Source: Lewinellaceae bacterium
Lineage (GTDB): Bacteria; Bacteroidota; Bacteroidia; Chitinophagales; Saprospiraceae
Reading direction: 5' to 3'
Assembly: GCA_020636105.1 (NCBI GenBank)
Contig: JACJYL010000002.1
Span: 1,826,001 to 1,890,000, forward strand
DNA: 64,000 nt
In this document: piece after piece, positions 1 through 7,128 of the stretch
Layout: each line of letters starts with the position of its first letter
How positions within the stretch are numbered: the first letter of the stretch is position 1
The notes under the pieces: generated by a model
Databases searched by the model: none
Seen by the model: the letters and a program-made list of their open reading frames with translations, nothing else
Told to the model about the DNA's origin: nothing
Program-made: the position numbers and the translations under genes

Positions 1-988
1 GGTCTTGTACTAAGCCTTCTCCAACAGAAGTTAGAATAAAGGTTAAAATAGCCACAACAAGATACCTGGAAATTAACAGTACATTAGATTCCTTTCTTAC
101 AATCCTTTTTGAAAGCTGTTCATTATATTTGATCAAATAAGTGTAATCTTTCTTTTTAATTTTTTTCTCAATATCCATCAAAGCTCGTTTTTCTGCATTA
201 ACATTTAAATCGATTTGTGCCATCGCAAACGACAACTTTTCAATATCTGAATATCTCATTATTAGTCTCTGATAATGGGAAAATTTACTTCCATGTTTTA
301 CGTATAACAAAAAATGAACTGCGATTCCAAGGAAAATGGCCGCTGAAATCAGGTAAAGGTTTTCTGTAAAATTAGGCTTAATTATGTATGCAAAAATTAG
401 GGTAATTAAAACTGAAAAGGAAATCAAAAGGAATTTATTAATAAATATTTGAATTCTCGAAAATATTAAAACAGGTCTATTGAAGCCCAAAATCAATTGA
501 AGAACATAAATTCCAAGTAACACTACTGGTAAGGTCGCTTTAATTTCAATTTCAAAATATTTTGATCCTCTATCTAGTCCTATTATAATACCAACAACAA
601 GGACTACTAAACTAATCAAAAAAGCCTTGAAAAGCCCGCGCCATTTTTTTCGAACATCCTGGTTTTTGTCAAAGGAAAGGGTTTTTTTATCAGACTTTAT
701 TTTGTTAAATAAATATAATCCGTACCCAAAAAAAATAGTTTGTGAAATAGCGATTAAAATACTTGACAACCTGATATTTAAAGGTACTTCGTTTGGCATA
801 AAATCTCGTTCACTCCCAAGGAGAAATGAAACAACCCTGCCAATGGATATTAAAAATAACAAGGCCACAATAAAAACCGAGCTGCTAATTAAGTTCTTGG
901 CAATTATTATTTTTTGATCTTTGGTGTTGAAGAAACTAATTAGTTTCTTGGTTTCTTGAATATTTTTTTCATTTGATTTAATTTCCAT
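1..988 (-). CDS. Multi-pass membrane protein, 3' end outside window (partial)
   Basis: An open frame of about 329 codons runs from an ATG at 988 to the left edge without a stop, so the C-terminus is missing. The translation starts MEIKSNEKNIQETKKLISFF and contains about seven hydrophobic segments (near residues 30-50, 65-85, 110-130, 138-155, 170-190, 198-216 and 300-318). A charged Lys-rich stretch precedes the last one (for example EKKIKKKDYTYLIKYNEQ). I do not recognise the family. The reading ends with a hydrophobic helix followed by SVGEGLVQD, so more membrane protein probably follows outside the window. Base composition is AT-rich like the neighbouring accessory genes. A short ORF (1004-1093) ends 15 bp upstream of its start. 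Confidence 0.75.
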   Translation of the reverse strand, partial: MEIKSNEKNIQETKKLISFFNTKDQKIIIAKNLISSSVFIVALLFLISIGRVVSFLLGSERDFMPNEVPLNIRLSSILIAISQTIFFGYGLYLFNKIKSDKKTLSFDKNQDVRKKWRGLFKAFLISLVVLVVGIIIGLDRGSKYFEIEIKATLPVVLLGIYVLQLILGFNRPVLIFSRIQIFINKFLLISFSVLITLIFAYIIKPNFTENLYLISAAIFLGIAVHFLLYVKHGSKFSHYQRLIMRYSDIEKLSFAMAQIDLNVNAEKRALMDIEKKIKKKDYTYLIKYNEQLSKRIVRKESNVLLISRYLVVAILTFILTSVGEGLVQD

Positions 989-1430
989 TTTTGTTTTTAT
1001 TGATTAGACAAAATTTCCTACTACTATGCACCTAATTTCTGAGCCAAATTCGGATCGATCATAAGTATTGCCTACTTCATTACTTAAATCCATTGTTTCA
1101 TCAATCAGATTAATGGATTGTCTTCAGAAGTCGAGGTTTTACCCTGGGCTTCATCTCCATCCTCCTGCCAAATCTCTTCCTCATAAAATAATGACTGGTG
1201 AATGGTTAAGAAAATCATTGTAGTACGAAATGGAATTCATTTCAAAACAAATCAACAATACATGGAATAAATATAAAAAAACTATTTAATAAGGCTCAGG
1301 TCGCTAACTTTTAATATAATAGAACAGTCAATTTCAGCCTCTTCCCGGCAATAAACAAAAAAACCCCTTATACATTGAATCACAAGAGCTTATGCTTTTT
1401 TAATCAGCAACTCCGACGAGTGTGCAAATG
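989..1430. other. Intergenic region with possible gene remnant
   Basis: No convincing full gene. On the minus strand a short frame at 1004-1093 reads MDLSNEVGNTYDRSEFGSEI and then eight more codons. It stays open a few codons upstream of the ATG, and a second frame just upstream reads like an acidic protein tail (EEEIWQEDGDEAQGKTSTSE). Together these may be the decayed 3' end of an older gene whose frames are now shifted. The rest (about 1200-1430) is AT-rich with nothing recognisable. Confidence 0.35.
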
Positions 1431-2108
1431 TCACACATAACTATCTTTGACTCCTACTTCTAAATAGTACCAATTGTAATCCTTTTCCAATTTTTTGATC
1501 TCAAGCTCGTGACCTGAAAATACGGATCTGAGGGTTTTCTCCGTTCCTCCTTCTCGAATTCTATTCTCTGCGTCTAATTTGACATCATTTTTGTCAGTTA
1601 GCCAAATGGTTTCATCTTTCCTATGGTAATACTCCGAAATTTGATCCTTGGAAATAGTCGCTATCTTAAGATTATTCATTGTAATTGGAATATCTGAAAA
1701 GAAACGTAATTCCCAATTTGTTTTCGGACTATATTTTTTTTGGACTAAATCTATCCATTTTATTCGTTGATTTTTCTGATTTTCAATTACTGCTTCTTGG
1801 TCTGCAAACATGTTAATGTCTAAAAAAATTTGATTATTTGTAAGTTTAACAACTTTAGTCTCGGTAAATAAAAACTTTGTTTTGGAAAGATGGTAACGAA
1901 TTGTTGAGTTATTTGTATATCCAACAAGTCCACTGCCATCAATTGAACCTTTGGCATATAAATTAATCTGATTGGTATTAGGTTTATTCCATAAATTCAA
2001 TTTATCACCTACTTCTATTTCAAAATCGGAAACAACCCTTTTAAATTCCACTGTTTTGTTGTAAGGTAGTTTTCTTTTATTCCCAAATAAAAAATTAAGA
2101 ATCCCCAT
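1431..2108 (-). CDS. Hypothetical protein, 225 aa
   Basis: A complete AT-rich ORF that starts MGILNFLFGNKRKLPYNKTV and has no signal peptide or membrane segment. The sequence is predicted beta-rich in its first half (FEIEVGDKLNLW, INLYAKGSIDGSGLVGYT), with a charged C-terminal half. I do not recognise the family and assign no function. It is the first complete gene of the minus-strand accessory block. The ATG is preceded by an A/T-rich leader without a clear Shine-Dalgarno sequence, as is usual in Bacteroidota. Codon use matches the other AT-rich genes between 1 and 18 kb rather than the core genes to the right. Confidence 0.7.
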   Translation of the reverse strand: MGILNFLFGNKRKLPYNKTVEFKRVVSDFEIEVGDKLNLWNKPNTNQINLYAKGSIDGSGLVGYTNNSTIRYHLSKTKFLFTETKVVKLTNNQIFLDINMFADQEAVIENQKNQRIKWIDLVQKKYSPKTNWELRFFSDIPITMNNLKIATISKDQISEYYHRKDETIWLTDKNDVKLDAENRIREGGTEKTLRSVFSGHELEIKKLEKDYNWYYLEVGVKDSYV

Positions 2109-2218
2109 TTTTTATTTTATTTTAATACCTGAATTAAGTTATCTATTGAATTTTCCTTTACTGACCATAATTCCTAACTCAGTAATACATGAACAATCAC
2201 TCCAAATGGCATACGGCC

Positions 2219-2467
2219 CTACCCTATCCCCAACTCCCCCGCCAATTCCGGATTATTCCTCCGTATCTCCCGTTCCAATGTTTGGATACGCTGCTTCATT
2301 AAGCGGTATAAAGGATCCTCCTGGGAGTAATCGGAATCAGCCATTTCTGTTGGATTCTCCCGATGGTCGCACTTGTAGCTTCGACCTCCTACGCTCACCA
2401 AAGTCTTCCCGTTTAAAAATAACGTCTTACTGAAAATGTGGGTGAATAGTCTGCTAATATAATTCAA
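2219..2467 (-). CDS. Doubtful small ORF, 82 aa
   Basis: An uninterrupted frame whose C-terminal half looks coding and helical (DPLYRLMKQRIQTLEREIRR). The N-terminal part is not convincing. A plus-strand frame (2146-2433) overlaps the same stretch and looks less natural. It may be a small protein or the tail of a degraded gene. Nothing identifies a family. Confidence 0.25.
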   Translation of the reverse strand: MNYISRLFTHIFSKTLFLNGKTLVSVGGRSYKCDHRENPTEMADSDYSQEDPLYRLMKQRIQTLEREIRRNNPELAGELGIG

Positions 2468-2529
2468 TTATCTGAAAAGGTTGCATTGCATATGGGATTA
2501 AGCTGTGTATCTTCTATCCTGCGGCCGAG

Positions 2530-2590
2530 ATGACACCTTTTTGCCCGCCTTAATGGCCACCCGCGAAGATGTCACCTCGTCTTGGCCGGG
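2530..2590. repeat. Intergenic repeat containing ACACCTTTTTGCC and GCGAAGATGTCACCTCG
   Basis: This stretch contains GATGACACCTTTTTGCC followed about 15-20 nt later by CGCGAAGATGTCACCTCG. The same pair of motifs, slightly changed, builds the 94-bp tandem repeat at 22341-22620 (ACACCTTTTGCC and GGCGAAGAGGCCACCTCG) and recurs near 28980-29030 (ACACCTTTCTGCC and CGAAGATGTCTCC). It appears to be a dispersed non-coding family of this genome. The two motifs are partly inverted copies of each other, so a hairpin is possible. Confidence 0.5.
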
Positions 2591-2623
2591 ACAAAGGTTA
2601 TCGTGGAGTAAGACTACCCGTTT

Positions 2624-3367
2624 TTAATTTTTCCTTTCAATGACATCCATGACCAAATGAAGTAAATCGCCAATTAAATTGGTGATCCCAAAAGCGTAGG
2701 GCGGTGTGCCCAGGGCAGGGTTTATATTGGCGGCAAAAAAGATGAATGGGATGTTCAATCCGTTATGGACGGTTTTATTAAGCAATTCAAGGCCTGCTTT
2801 GGGGTCACCATTCCTATTGATATCAGAAATGATCAAATCGTATTCGTTATGATTTATCTGGTACCACGCTTGTTCAGAATTTAAAACGGTATCAAATTTC
2901 ACGCCTATCGTGGATAATAATTCTTTTTCATACGCCTGGTTGCCGGGGTGATCATCTATCCATAATCCCTTTATGGAAACCTCCTTTTGTTTGATGTAGG
3001 ACAGTCTTTGCACGAGTGCATCTTTGGCAAAGACCGGCCATTCCACGTTGGTCTTTTCTTTGGCATCCTGTTGAACTTTCTCCTCCACCTTATCATACTT
3101 TTCAAACGGTTTTGGATTGTCTTTAATTTCGTTGATCAATGAAAGAATCCCATGGACAATTTCATTATACCGTATCGTTTCGTTTTCATTGGAAATGATG
3201 GCTTTCCGCACATCCGAATTCAATTTTTTGAATCTTGCACTCAGCAAAATGGCATCATTAAACAACTCTGAATCCGCCAATGAAAAGATGGATTGAAGTT
3301 TTTGCAAGGTTTGCTGTACCTCGTTATTGGCGATTAAATTAAATAATTCCTGAAGGGTTTTTTCCAT
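2624..3367 (-). CDS. EAD-like domain fused to a receiver-like domain, 247 aa
   Basis: Residues 1-84 are helical and resemble the effector-associated death-like domain EAD11 of bacterial conflict proteins: LLSARFKKLNSDVRKAIIS followed by the NEIVHGILSLINEI helix. A linker leads to a response-regulator-like domain at about 130-240, with the acidic pair D138-D139 in GLWIDDHPGN and the presumed phospho-acceptor D182 in DLIISDINRNG. The usual Ser/Thr after strand 4 is replaced (IPFIFFAANINP), and the usual Lys after strand 5 is not visible, so it may be a pseudo-receiver. In known systems an EAD recruits a partner bearing the same EAD, and this window holds another one (the TIR protein at 16731). 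A cyclase fragment lies directly upstream. Domain calls are by eye. Confidence 0.7.
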   Translation of the reverse strand: MEKTLQELFNLIANNEVQQTLQKLQSIFSLADSELFNDAILLSARFKKLNSDVRKAIISNENETIRYNEIVHGILSLINEIKDNPKPFEKYDKVEEKVQQDAKEKTNVEWPVFAKDALVQRLSYIKQKEVSIKGLWIDDHPGNQAYEKELLSTIGVKFDTVLNSEQAWYQINHNEYDLIISDINRNGDPKAGLELLNKTVHNGLNIPFIFFAANINPALGTPPYAFGITNLIGDLLHLVMDVIERKN

Positions 3368-3379
3368 GAGTGGGTGGGT

Positions 3380-3468
3380 TTACGGTATCTCCCAAATGTC
3401 ATACTGGAACTTTTTGATGCCAACAATTCCTGCTATAACCGGGCCGGTGTGGACACCAATTCTTATTT
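3380..3468 (-). pseudogene. Fragment of class III adenylate/guanylate cyclase
   Basis: Between two genes, the minus strand reads EIRIGVHTGPVIAGIVGIKK and then FQYDIWEIP followed by a TAA stop at 3380-3382. This matches the conserved class III cyclase signature (normally IRIGIHSGPVVAGVVG, then a short spacer and FDIWGDTVN). The frame breaks where GDTVN should follow, and the upstream side dissolves into the last codons of the 82-aa gene in another frame. Only about 28 codons survive, so this is a relic. It sits a few bases upstream of the EAD-receiver gene, which suggests that a cyclase was once encoded here next to that regulator. Confidence 0.75.
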
Positions 3469-3711
3469 CAAATTCCGTTCTTTTAAAAGCTCTTCCAGGG
3501 CTTTATTATTTTTCGGATTATTAAATACTTTGAATATAAAAACCAAAGGGATCAATGTAAAAAATCCAAGACTGTTTTTTACAACACTCCAAACTATAAT
3601 TCCAATCATAACTCCAATTAATGCAGCATTAATTATGGAAGCTGATTTCATTTTTTTTGCTTCGTTCAACAGTTCCTGATCTGTTAGCTCTGATAGTTCT
3701 TTTTGCTTCAT
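3463..3711 (-). CDS. Small two-helix membrane protein, 82 aa
   Basis: A compact ORF with a short charged N-terminus (MKQKELSELTDQELLNEAKK), a first hydrophobic helix around residues 25-45 (INAALIGVMIGIIVWSVV), a second around 48-62 (LGFFTLIPLVFIFKVF) and a basic tail (NNKALEELLKERNLK). Small proteins of this general layout recur in Bacteroidota, and no function is known to me. Its last codons overlap in another frame with the upstream end of the cyclase fragment, so a recombination junction probably lies there. Both termini look natural. Confidence 0.75.
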   Translation of the reverse strand: MKQKELSELTDQELLNEAKKMKSASIINAALIGVMIGIIVWSVVKNSLGFFTLIPLVFIFKVFNNPKNNKALEELLKERNLK

Positions 3712-3751
3712 CTTTCTCTTTTGATGGTTATCCGGGGTGACCCGCGCGATA

Positions 3752-4369
3752 CTATTTTTCGTGTTTTTTCAGTAAATAGTTGGCCAGAGCAATCGATTTA
3801 GCCTCCAGGGCAAGGTGCTGTTCGTCCGTTCTGGTTTTATATTGGAACTTTGGAGCATAACTGATCAATAACCAATTATCATAATTTTCGTTGAGCACAA
3901 TAACCCGACCATAACGAGGAGATTTTGCTAAATAAGTATCGCCGGTTTCGCTTTTTTCTATGCTCATCCCTAAACCACTATTGGTCTTTTCCAATTCCTG
4001 ATAATTTTGAATCTCTTTTTTAACCTCTGCTTTGGTTGTTTTTTCCAGAAACCATGAAACTATCGTTTCATCTCCCAGTCCATTTTGGCCAAAACCCTTG
4101 ATGACGAAAGCACAGCCTTCGGCTTTTTTATAATCCGGGGTACTTACATCGGATTCGGGCACGCCAAACACCTTTGCCACTTCTGCGACACTCATATTGC
4201 ACGTAAAATCGGTAAAAAGTGAGTTGTAATCTGCACCCGGCAACTTATCATCTGTTTTGACTTCCTGTTGTTCTCCTGGTGCAGCATTTTCATTATTGGT
4301 CTTTTCGTTGGTATTGCTACAGGAAAAAGCGAAAGTGCTTAAAAAAATGAATACGGCTATTTTTTTCAT
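3752..4369 (-). CDS. Putative lipoprotein, 205 aa
   Basis: I chose the internal ATG at 4369 rather than the one at 4402 because the protein then begins with a clean lipoprotein signal, MKKIAVFIFLSTFAFSC. The lipobox ends at Cys17 and a low-complexity Asn/Glu-rich linker follows. The mature part (about 180 aa) contains DFTCNMSVAEVAKVFGVPES and a second Cys in EGCAFVIKGFG, and otherwise looks like an alpha/beta domain. No family is recognised. It is probably attached to a membrane facing the periplasm. It lies 40 bp downstream of the start of the 82-aa membrane protein gene and has its own upstream repeat-rich spacer. Confidence 0.75.
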   Translation of the reverse strand: MKKIAVFIFLSTFAFSCSNTNEKTNNENAAPGEQQEVKTDDKLPGADYNSLFTDFTCNMSVAEVAKVFGVPESDVSTPDYKKAEGCAFVIKGFGQNGLGDETIVSWFLEKTTKAEVKKEIQNYQELEKTNSGLGMSIEKSETGDTYLAKSPRYGRVIVLNENYDNWLLISYAPKFQYKTRTDEQHLALEAKSIALANYLLKKHEK

Positions 4370-4471
4370 AATTGTTAGGTGTTTGTCCTTAAATGTAAGC
4401 AATTGGAAGCACTTTCCAAATCATTTAACATTTGAAGGAATTATTGATTATGGAATATTCCAATGATGACA

Positions 4472-4680
4472 GCTTGCCTTTTCGATCCAATGCGCTCATC
4501 CTATACCCTGACCAAAAATAACCCCTTTCTTTGCACATATCAAAATATCCAAAATTATTCCGAAAATCCATGGCTAAAATTTCACAGAAATCCGGGACTG
4601 CTGGCGGTAGATAGGGGGCAAGGCCTGTAAGTCATTGATTTTTGTTTTTTTTTGAGGTATGCTTGAAATATCAGGGCTGC
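4472..4680. repeat. Dispersed intergenic repeat, class B, copy 1
   Basis: This spacer of about 416 bp (4370-4785) has no gene. Its core, from GATCCAATGCGCTCATC through CCTGACCAAAAATAACCC and ATATCAAAATATCCAA to TTATTCCGAAAATC, is nearly identical to 9100-9210. It then carries a T-rich tract (TTTTTGTTTTTTTTT) and GCTTGAAATATCAGGG, which resembles the end of the class A elements (GCTTCAAACATCAG). It lies between a lipoprotein gene start and the attC-like palindrome at 4713-4778. Confidence 0.7.
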
Positions 4681-4712
4681 CTCAATAGAAAAAATTTAAT
4701 TTTAATATGGTC

Positions 4713-4778
4713 TAACGGTTTTGTATATGGTTTCGTGGCCGGCCTTTGGAGGCCATACACTATACATCTTGCTAGCAT
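4713..4778 (-). mobile_element. attC-like imperfect palindrome
   Basis: Reading plus, TAACGGTTTTGTATATGG is followed by GGCC-rich arms and then GGCCATACACTATACATCT and GCTAGCATAAG. The arms TGTATATGG and CCATACACTATACA pair imperfectly. The leading TAACGG and TATATG resemble the better preserved palindrome at 14932-15068. It lies just after the stop of the gene at 4786, where an attC site of a minus-strand cassette would be. Confidence 0.4.
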
Positions 4779-4785
4779 AAGTTTA

Positions 4786-5973
4786 TTATGTGTTTTGAAC
4801 TATTACTTGACAGTTTTCAAAATTTCCATTTTCTAAATCTTCATGCTTAATCATATAATAGATTGATCCGTCTCCAAATTCGTCAAAAAAACCAAACCAT
4901 TTACAATAGGGTGAAACCTGGAGTAGCAAAGTCCAATTAACTGCATCTTTGTAAATGTCATCGCTATAGTCTCTTTGATTAAATACTCTTTCTGCTTCGT
5001 AGCTTACACAATTTTGAACACTATCGGGGAAACCAAATAATTTGTTGACTTCATGATCAGTTTTGTCCCCTAACAATAGCTGCATGTAAACTGATCTCAA
5101 TACATCATACCTGTTTCTTTCTTCCTCCGAAAAGTTAAGAACGTGGAGTAATGAGTGGTCATATCTAGGTAAATCCAATAAGTTTATTATATCAAAGTTA
5201 TTAGCATTACCAGGCTCACTGGAATTAATTGGATGTTTGACATTGGCATCGTTAAATATTTTAAAATCGTTTTTTCTTTCAGGCCACCCCTTTTCAGTTT
5301 CTTGAGTTCTCAAATAGAAGGATAAGACGTTGTTCAACTTTTCAGTGGTTCCATCCTTTGGAAAATCATTAAGTTTCATTGTTGCTAAGTGAAGAAATTT
5401 GTATCCCTTTTCATTAGTGATTTCTGTTGCTCCATGTTTGGGGCTTCCCAGGAAGTGAGAAACACTTTCGTCTGTATCATCATTTGGAATGCATAGATAT
5501 CCTGGTCTTGCAAACTTTAAAATCTCATTTTTCTTAACCGGAATAATATATGCAGCAAGTAAAGAAAGCAATTTCTTCTGGCCGTTTATTGAGTTTAAAG
5601 AATCTTTTTCATGTTCAGATAGCCCAACTATTGCACCTCTTTTCTGTATGAAATTCTGAGCACTATATTTTAACCTGTGTCTAAAGATGGCATCAAGTTT
5701 AATTTCTATTTTATATCCACCGAAAATCTGTTTTTTCCAATTTAAAAGCCTGCCTTCCTGAGCTTCATCCCCTATAAATAAAACCCGATTAATCTTGTCA
5801 AAACTGCCTTCGAGAATTTTCGTTGATAAAACGACTGAACCATATTCTGGATTATTAGGATGATTGCCAACAAAACGAACATAAGTTTGACCTTCAGAGA
5901 GTCCTGATAAATCTTTGGATGCCCATTTTGTGGGTTTGAATTTTTGGATGTTTTGGATTTCTAAAAGTATCAT
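4786..5973 (-). CDS. DUF1963 (YwqG-like) domain protein, 395 aa
   Basis: The last 100 residues or so fit the DUF1963/YwqG family: NKLFGFPDSVQNCVSYEAER, then NWTLLLQVSPYCKWFGFFDE, GDGSIYYMIKHEDLENGNFE. Residues 1-290 form a separate part with no recognised domain. It begins MILLEIQNIQKFKPTKWASK, includes YVRFVGNHPNNPEYGSVVLS and a Lys/Arg-rich helix, and shows no signal peptide or membrane segment, so it is probably cytoplasmic. DUF1963 proteins are widespread, poorly understood and often linked to bacterial polymorphic toxins. A short attC-like palindrome lies immediately upstream (5988-6050). The exact role is unknown. Confidence 0.75.
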   Translation of the reverse strand: MILLEIQNIQKFKPTKWASKDLSGLSEGQTYVRFVGNHPNNPEYGSVVLSTKILEGSFDKINRVLFIGDEAQEGRLLNWKKQIFGGYKIEIKLDAIFRHRLKYSAQNFIQKRGAIVGLSEHEKDSLNSINGQKKLLSLLAAYIIPVKKNEILKFARPGYLCIPNDDTDESVSHFLGSPKHGATEITNEKGYKFLHLATMKLNDFPKDGTTEKLNNVLSFYLRTQETEKGWPERKNDFKIFNDANVKHPINSSEPGNANNFDIINLLDLPRYDHSLLHVLNFSEEERNRYDVLRSVYMQLLLGDKTDHEVNKLFGFPDSVQNCVSYEAERVFNQRDYSDDIYKDAVNWTLLLQVSPYCKWFGFFDEFGDGSIYYMIKHEDLENGNFENCQVIVQNT

Positions 5974-5987
5974 TTTTTAATGTGTGG

Positions 5988-6050
5988 TAATGTCCCCAGT
6001 AGCACGCGGTTGGCGAATAATAGAGCTACGGAGCTGCTATGGATTGTTAG
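5988..6050 (-). mobile_element. attC-like short palindrome
   Basis: On the plus strand TAATGTCCCCAGTAGC pairs imperfectly with GCTGCTATGGATTGTTA, giving a hairpin of about 60 nt whose ends read TAAT and GTTAG. It lies between the start of the DUF1963 gene and the mazF stop, as an attC site of the mazEF unit would. The core bases are degenerate (TAAT in place of TAAC), so it would be a weak or decayed site. Confidence 0.4.
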
Positions 6051-6106
6051 AGGTAACCGTTTAATATCCTTGCACTTTGATTTTTATGGGAGTGTGCTGC
6101 TATAAT

Positions 6107-6454
6107 TCACCTTTCAATGTCTAATATAATTTTTAGATTTTCAACCACTTTATTCTGCAAAGAACTTGGCAGTTCTCCAATTTTCTTTAATAGTCTCTTA
6201 TTGTCAATTGCTCTTACTTGATCAATCATTATAGCACTTTCTTTCTTCAATCCACTTGTTTCTTTTTTTAAATTGACCCTTAAAATACTTACTCCTTTTT
6301 TGATATGGGGAGTAATAGGGCAGATTATTGAAGAAGGATGTATTTTGTTCAAAATATCGCTTTGAACAATTAAAACTGGTCTTGTTTTTCCTGCTTCAGT
6401 TCCAAATCTTGGATTTAAATCAGCCAGCCAAATTTCATATTGCTTAAATTTCAT
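6107..6454 (-). CDS. mazF: MazF/PemK-type mRNA interferase toxin, 115 aa
   Basis: A complete toxin of the MazF/PemK/Kid family, which cuts mRNA at short sequences. It has the N-terminal signature YEIWLADLNPRFGTEAGKTR followed by PVLIVQSDILN, the SSIICPITPHI strand pair, and the conserved tail ESAIMIDQVRAIDNKRL. Length is normal for the family. Its start overlaps the last 11 bp of the antitoxin gene, the usual antitoxin-first arrangement for coupled expression. A toxin-antitoxin pair in a minus-strand array of accessory units fits a stabilising cassette. The target site cannot be read from the sequence. Confidence 0.95.
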   Translation of the reverse strand: MKFKQYEIWLADLNPRFGTEAGKTRPVLIVQSDILNKIHPSSIICPITPHIKKGVSILRVNLKKETSGLKKESAIMIDQVRAIDNKRLLKKIGELPSSLQNKVVENLKIILDIER

Positions 6455-6674
6455 CTTCTAAAGATTCAAATTCACCAAGTATTTCCATAGAATCATCTGA
6501 CACCAACTTTGACTCTTTGACAAGCTGTTCTTCAATCAATTTCCTTTTTTGATATTGGTTATAATACTCAATAGCCTCATTAATATATTTATTTCGGCTC
6601 GTCTTTAGGTGTTCCAACAAATTCTCTGTTTCCCTAAGAATTTGTTCCTGCAATTTTAATGATATACTTTTCAT
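6444..6674 (-). CDS. Antitoxin paired with MazF, 76 aa
   Basis: I place the start at the ATG at 6674 (MKSISLKLQEQILRETENLL), not at 6704. The shorter protein begins with the beta-strand typical of ribbon-helix-helix antitoxins, and a promoter-like TACCTTTG lies 17 bp upstream. The strand KSISLKL, the helix EQILRETENLLEHLK and the helix RNKYINEAIEYYNQYQ fit an RHH DNA-binding fold. The acidic C-terminus (SMEILGEFESLEDEI) is the likely toxin-binding tail. It overlaps mazF by 11 bp. It should neutralise MazF and repress the operon together with it. Confidence 0.85.
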   Translation of the reverse strand: MKSISLKLQEQILRETENLLEHLKTSRNKYINEAIEYYNQYQKRKLIEEQLVKESKLVSDDSMEILGEFESLEDEI

Positions 6675-6690
6675 CTTAATTATTTTACCA

Positions 6691-6721
6691 CAAAGGTATA
6701 TCAAAATATGATATCAATCAA
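6691..6721 (-). promoter_or_regulatory. Promoter and possible operator of the mazEF-type operon
   Basis: On the minus strand TACCTTTG (6698-6691) fits the Bacteroidota -7 box TAnnTTTG. A TTG at 6721-6719 lies 20 nt upstream, near the expected -33 position. Between them the arms TATCA (6699-6703) and TGATA (6709-6713) form an inverted repeat, placed where a repressor would block RNA polymerase. That is consistent with autoregulation by the RHH antitoxin. Confidence 0.5.
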
Positions 6722-6903
6722 GTGTTATGAATAGTTTTCATTCGAACTGAGTTTTCGAAACAATATCCTGACAGATGTTCATAATTTATTGATTATCAAA
6801 TATTATGCTTATAAACTCAGGATCATTTTTTAGTAATTTCACCTTTTTGAACCTTAGCTCTTGAAATTTATTTCAGCCCTTGTATAATAGCACACAACTA
6901 AGC

Positions 6904-7094
6904 TATCCAGGAACATTCCTGCCTTTTCATGCACCTCTCCCACCGAGGATCCAGGTCCGGGCCTACTGGCGGCTGAAAGAGGGCAAGCCGTACATGCGTA
7001 TTTCGGTCAAAGCTACAAGCCTGCCTTCCGGCGGAGCAGGCAGGCCTGGACCATCGACTTTTTATTTTTTTGTTGTGTGCTTGGAACATCAGAG
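6904..7094 (-). repeat. Dispersed intergenic repeat, class A, copy 1
   Basis: This is one of four near-identical elements (others at 12503, 13944 and 15903). On the plus strand it begins TATCCAGGAACATTCCTGCC, passes through GGCTGAAAGAGGGCAAGCC and TACATGCGTATTTCGGTCAAA, and ends ATCGACTTTTTATTTTTTTG with a CATCAGAG tail. This copy and copy 4 carry an inner palindrome (GCCTGCC...GGCAGGC) that copies 2 and 3 lack. It starts exactly 5 nt after an AAC core (6896-6898) bounding the mazEF unit. The frames through it do not look like protein. The spacer 6675-7128 holds otherwise only the mazEF promoter. Confidence 0.85.
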
Positions 7095-7128
7095 CAATGA
7101 TCTACATTAAAGTCCGAAGCCTGCGCCC

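Noticed and set aside
6880..7110. Frames through the class A repeats (also at 12328-12615 and 15886-16107)
   Set aside because: Different copies are open in different frames and contain frame-breaking length differences, so the repeat is not a conserved gene.
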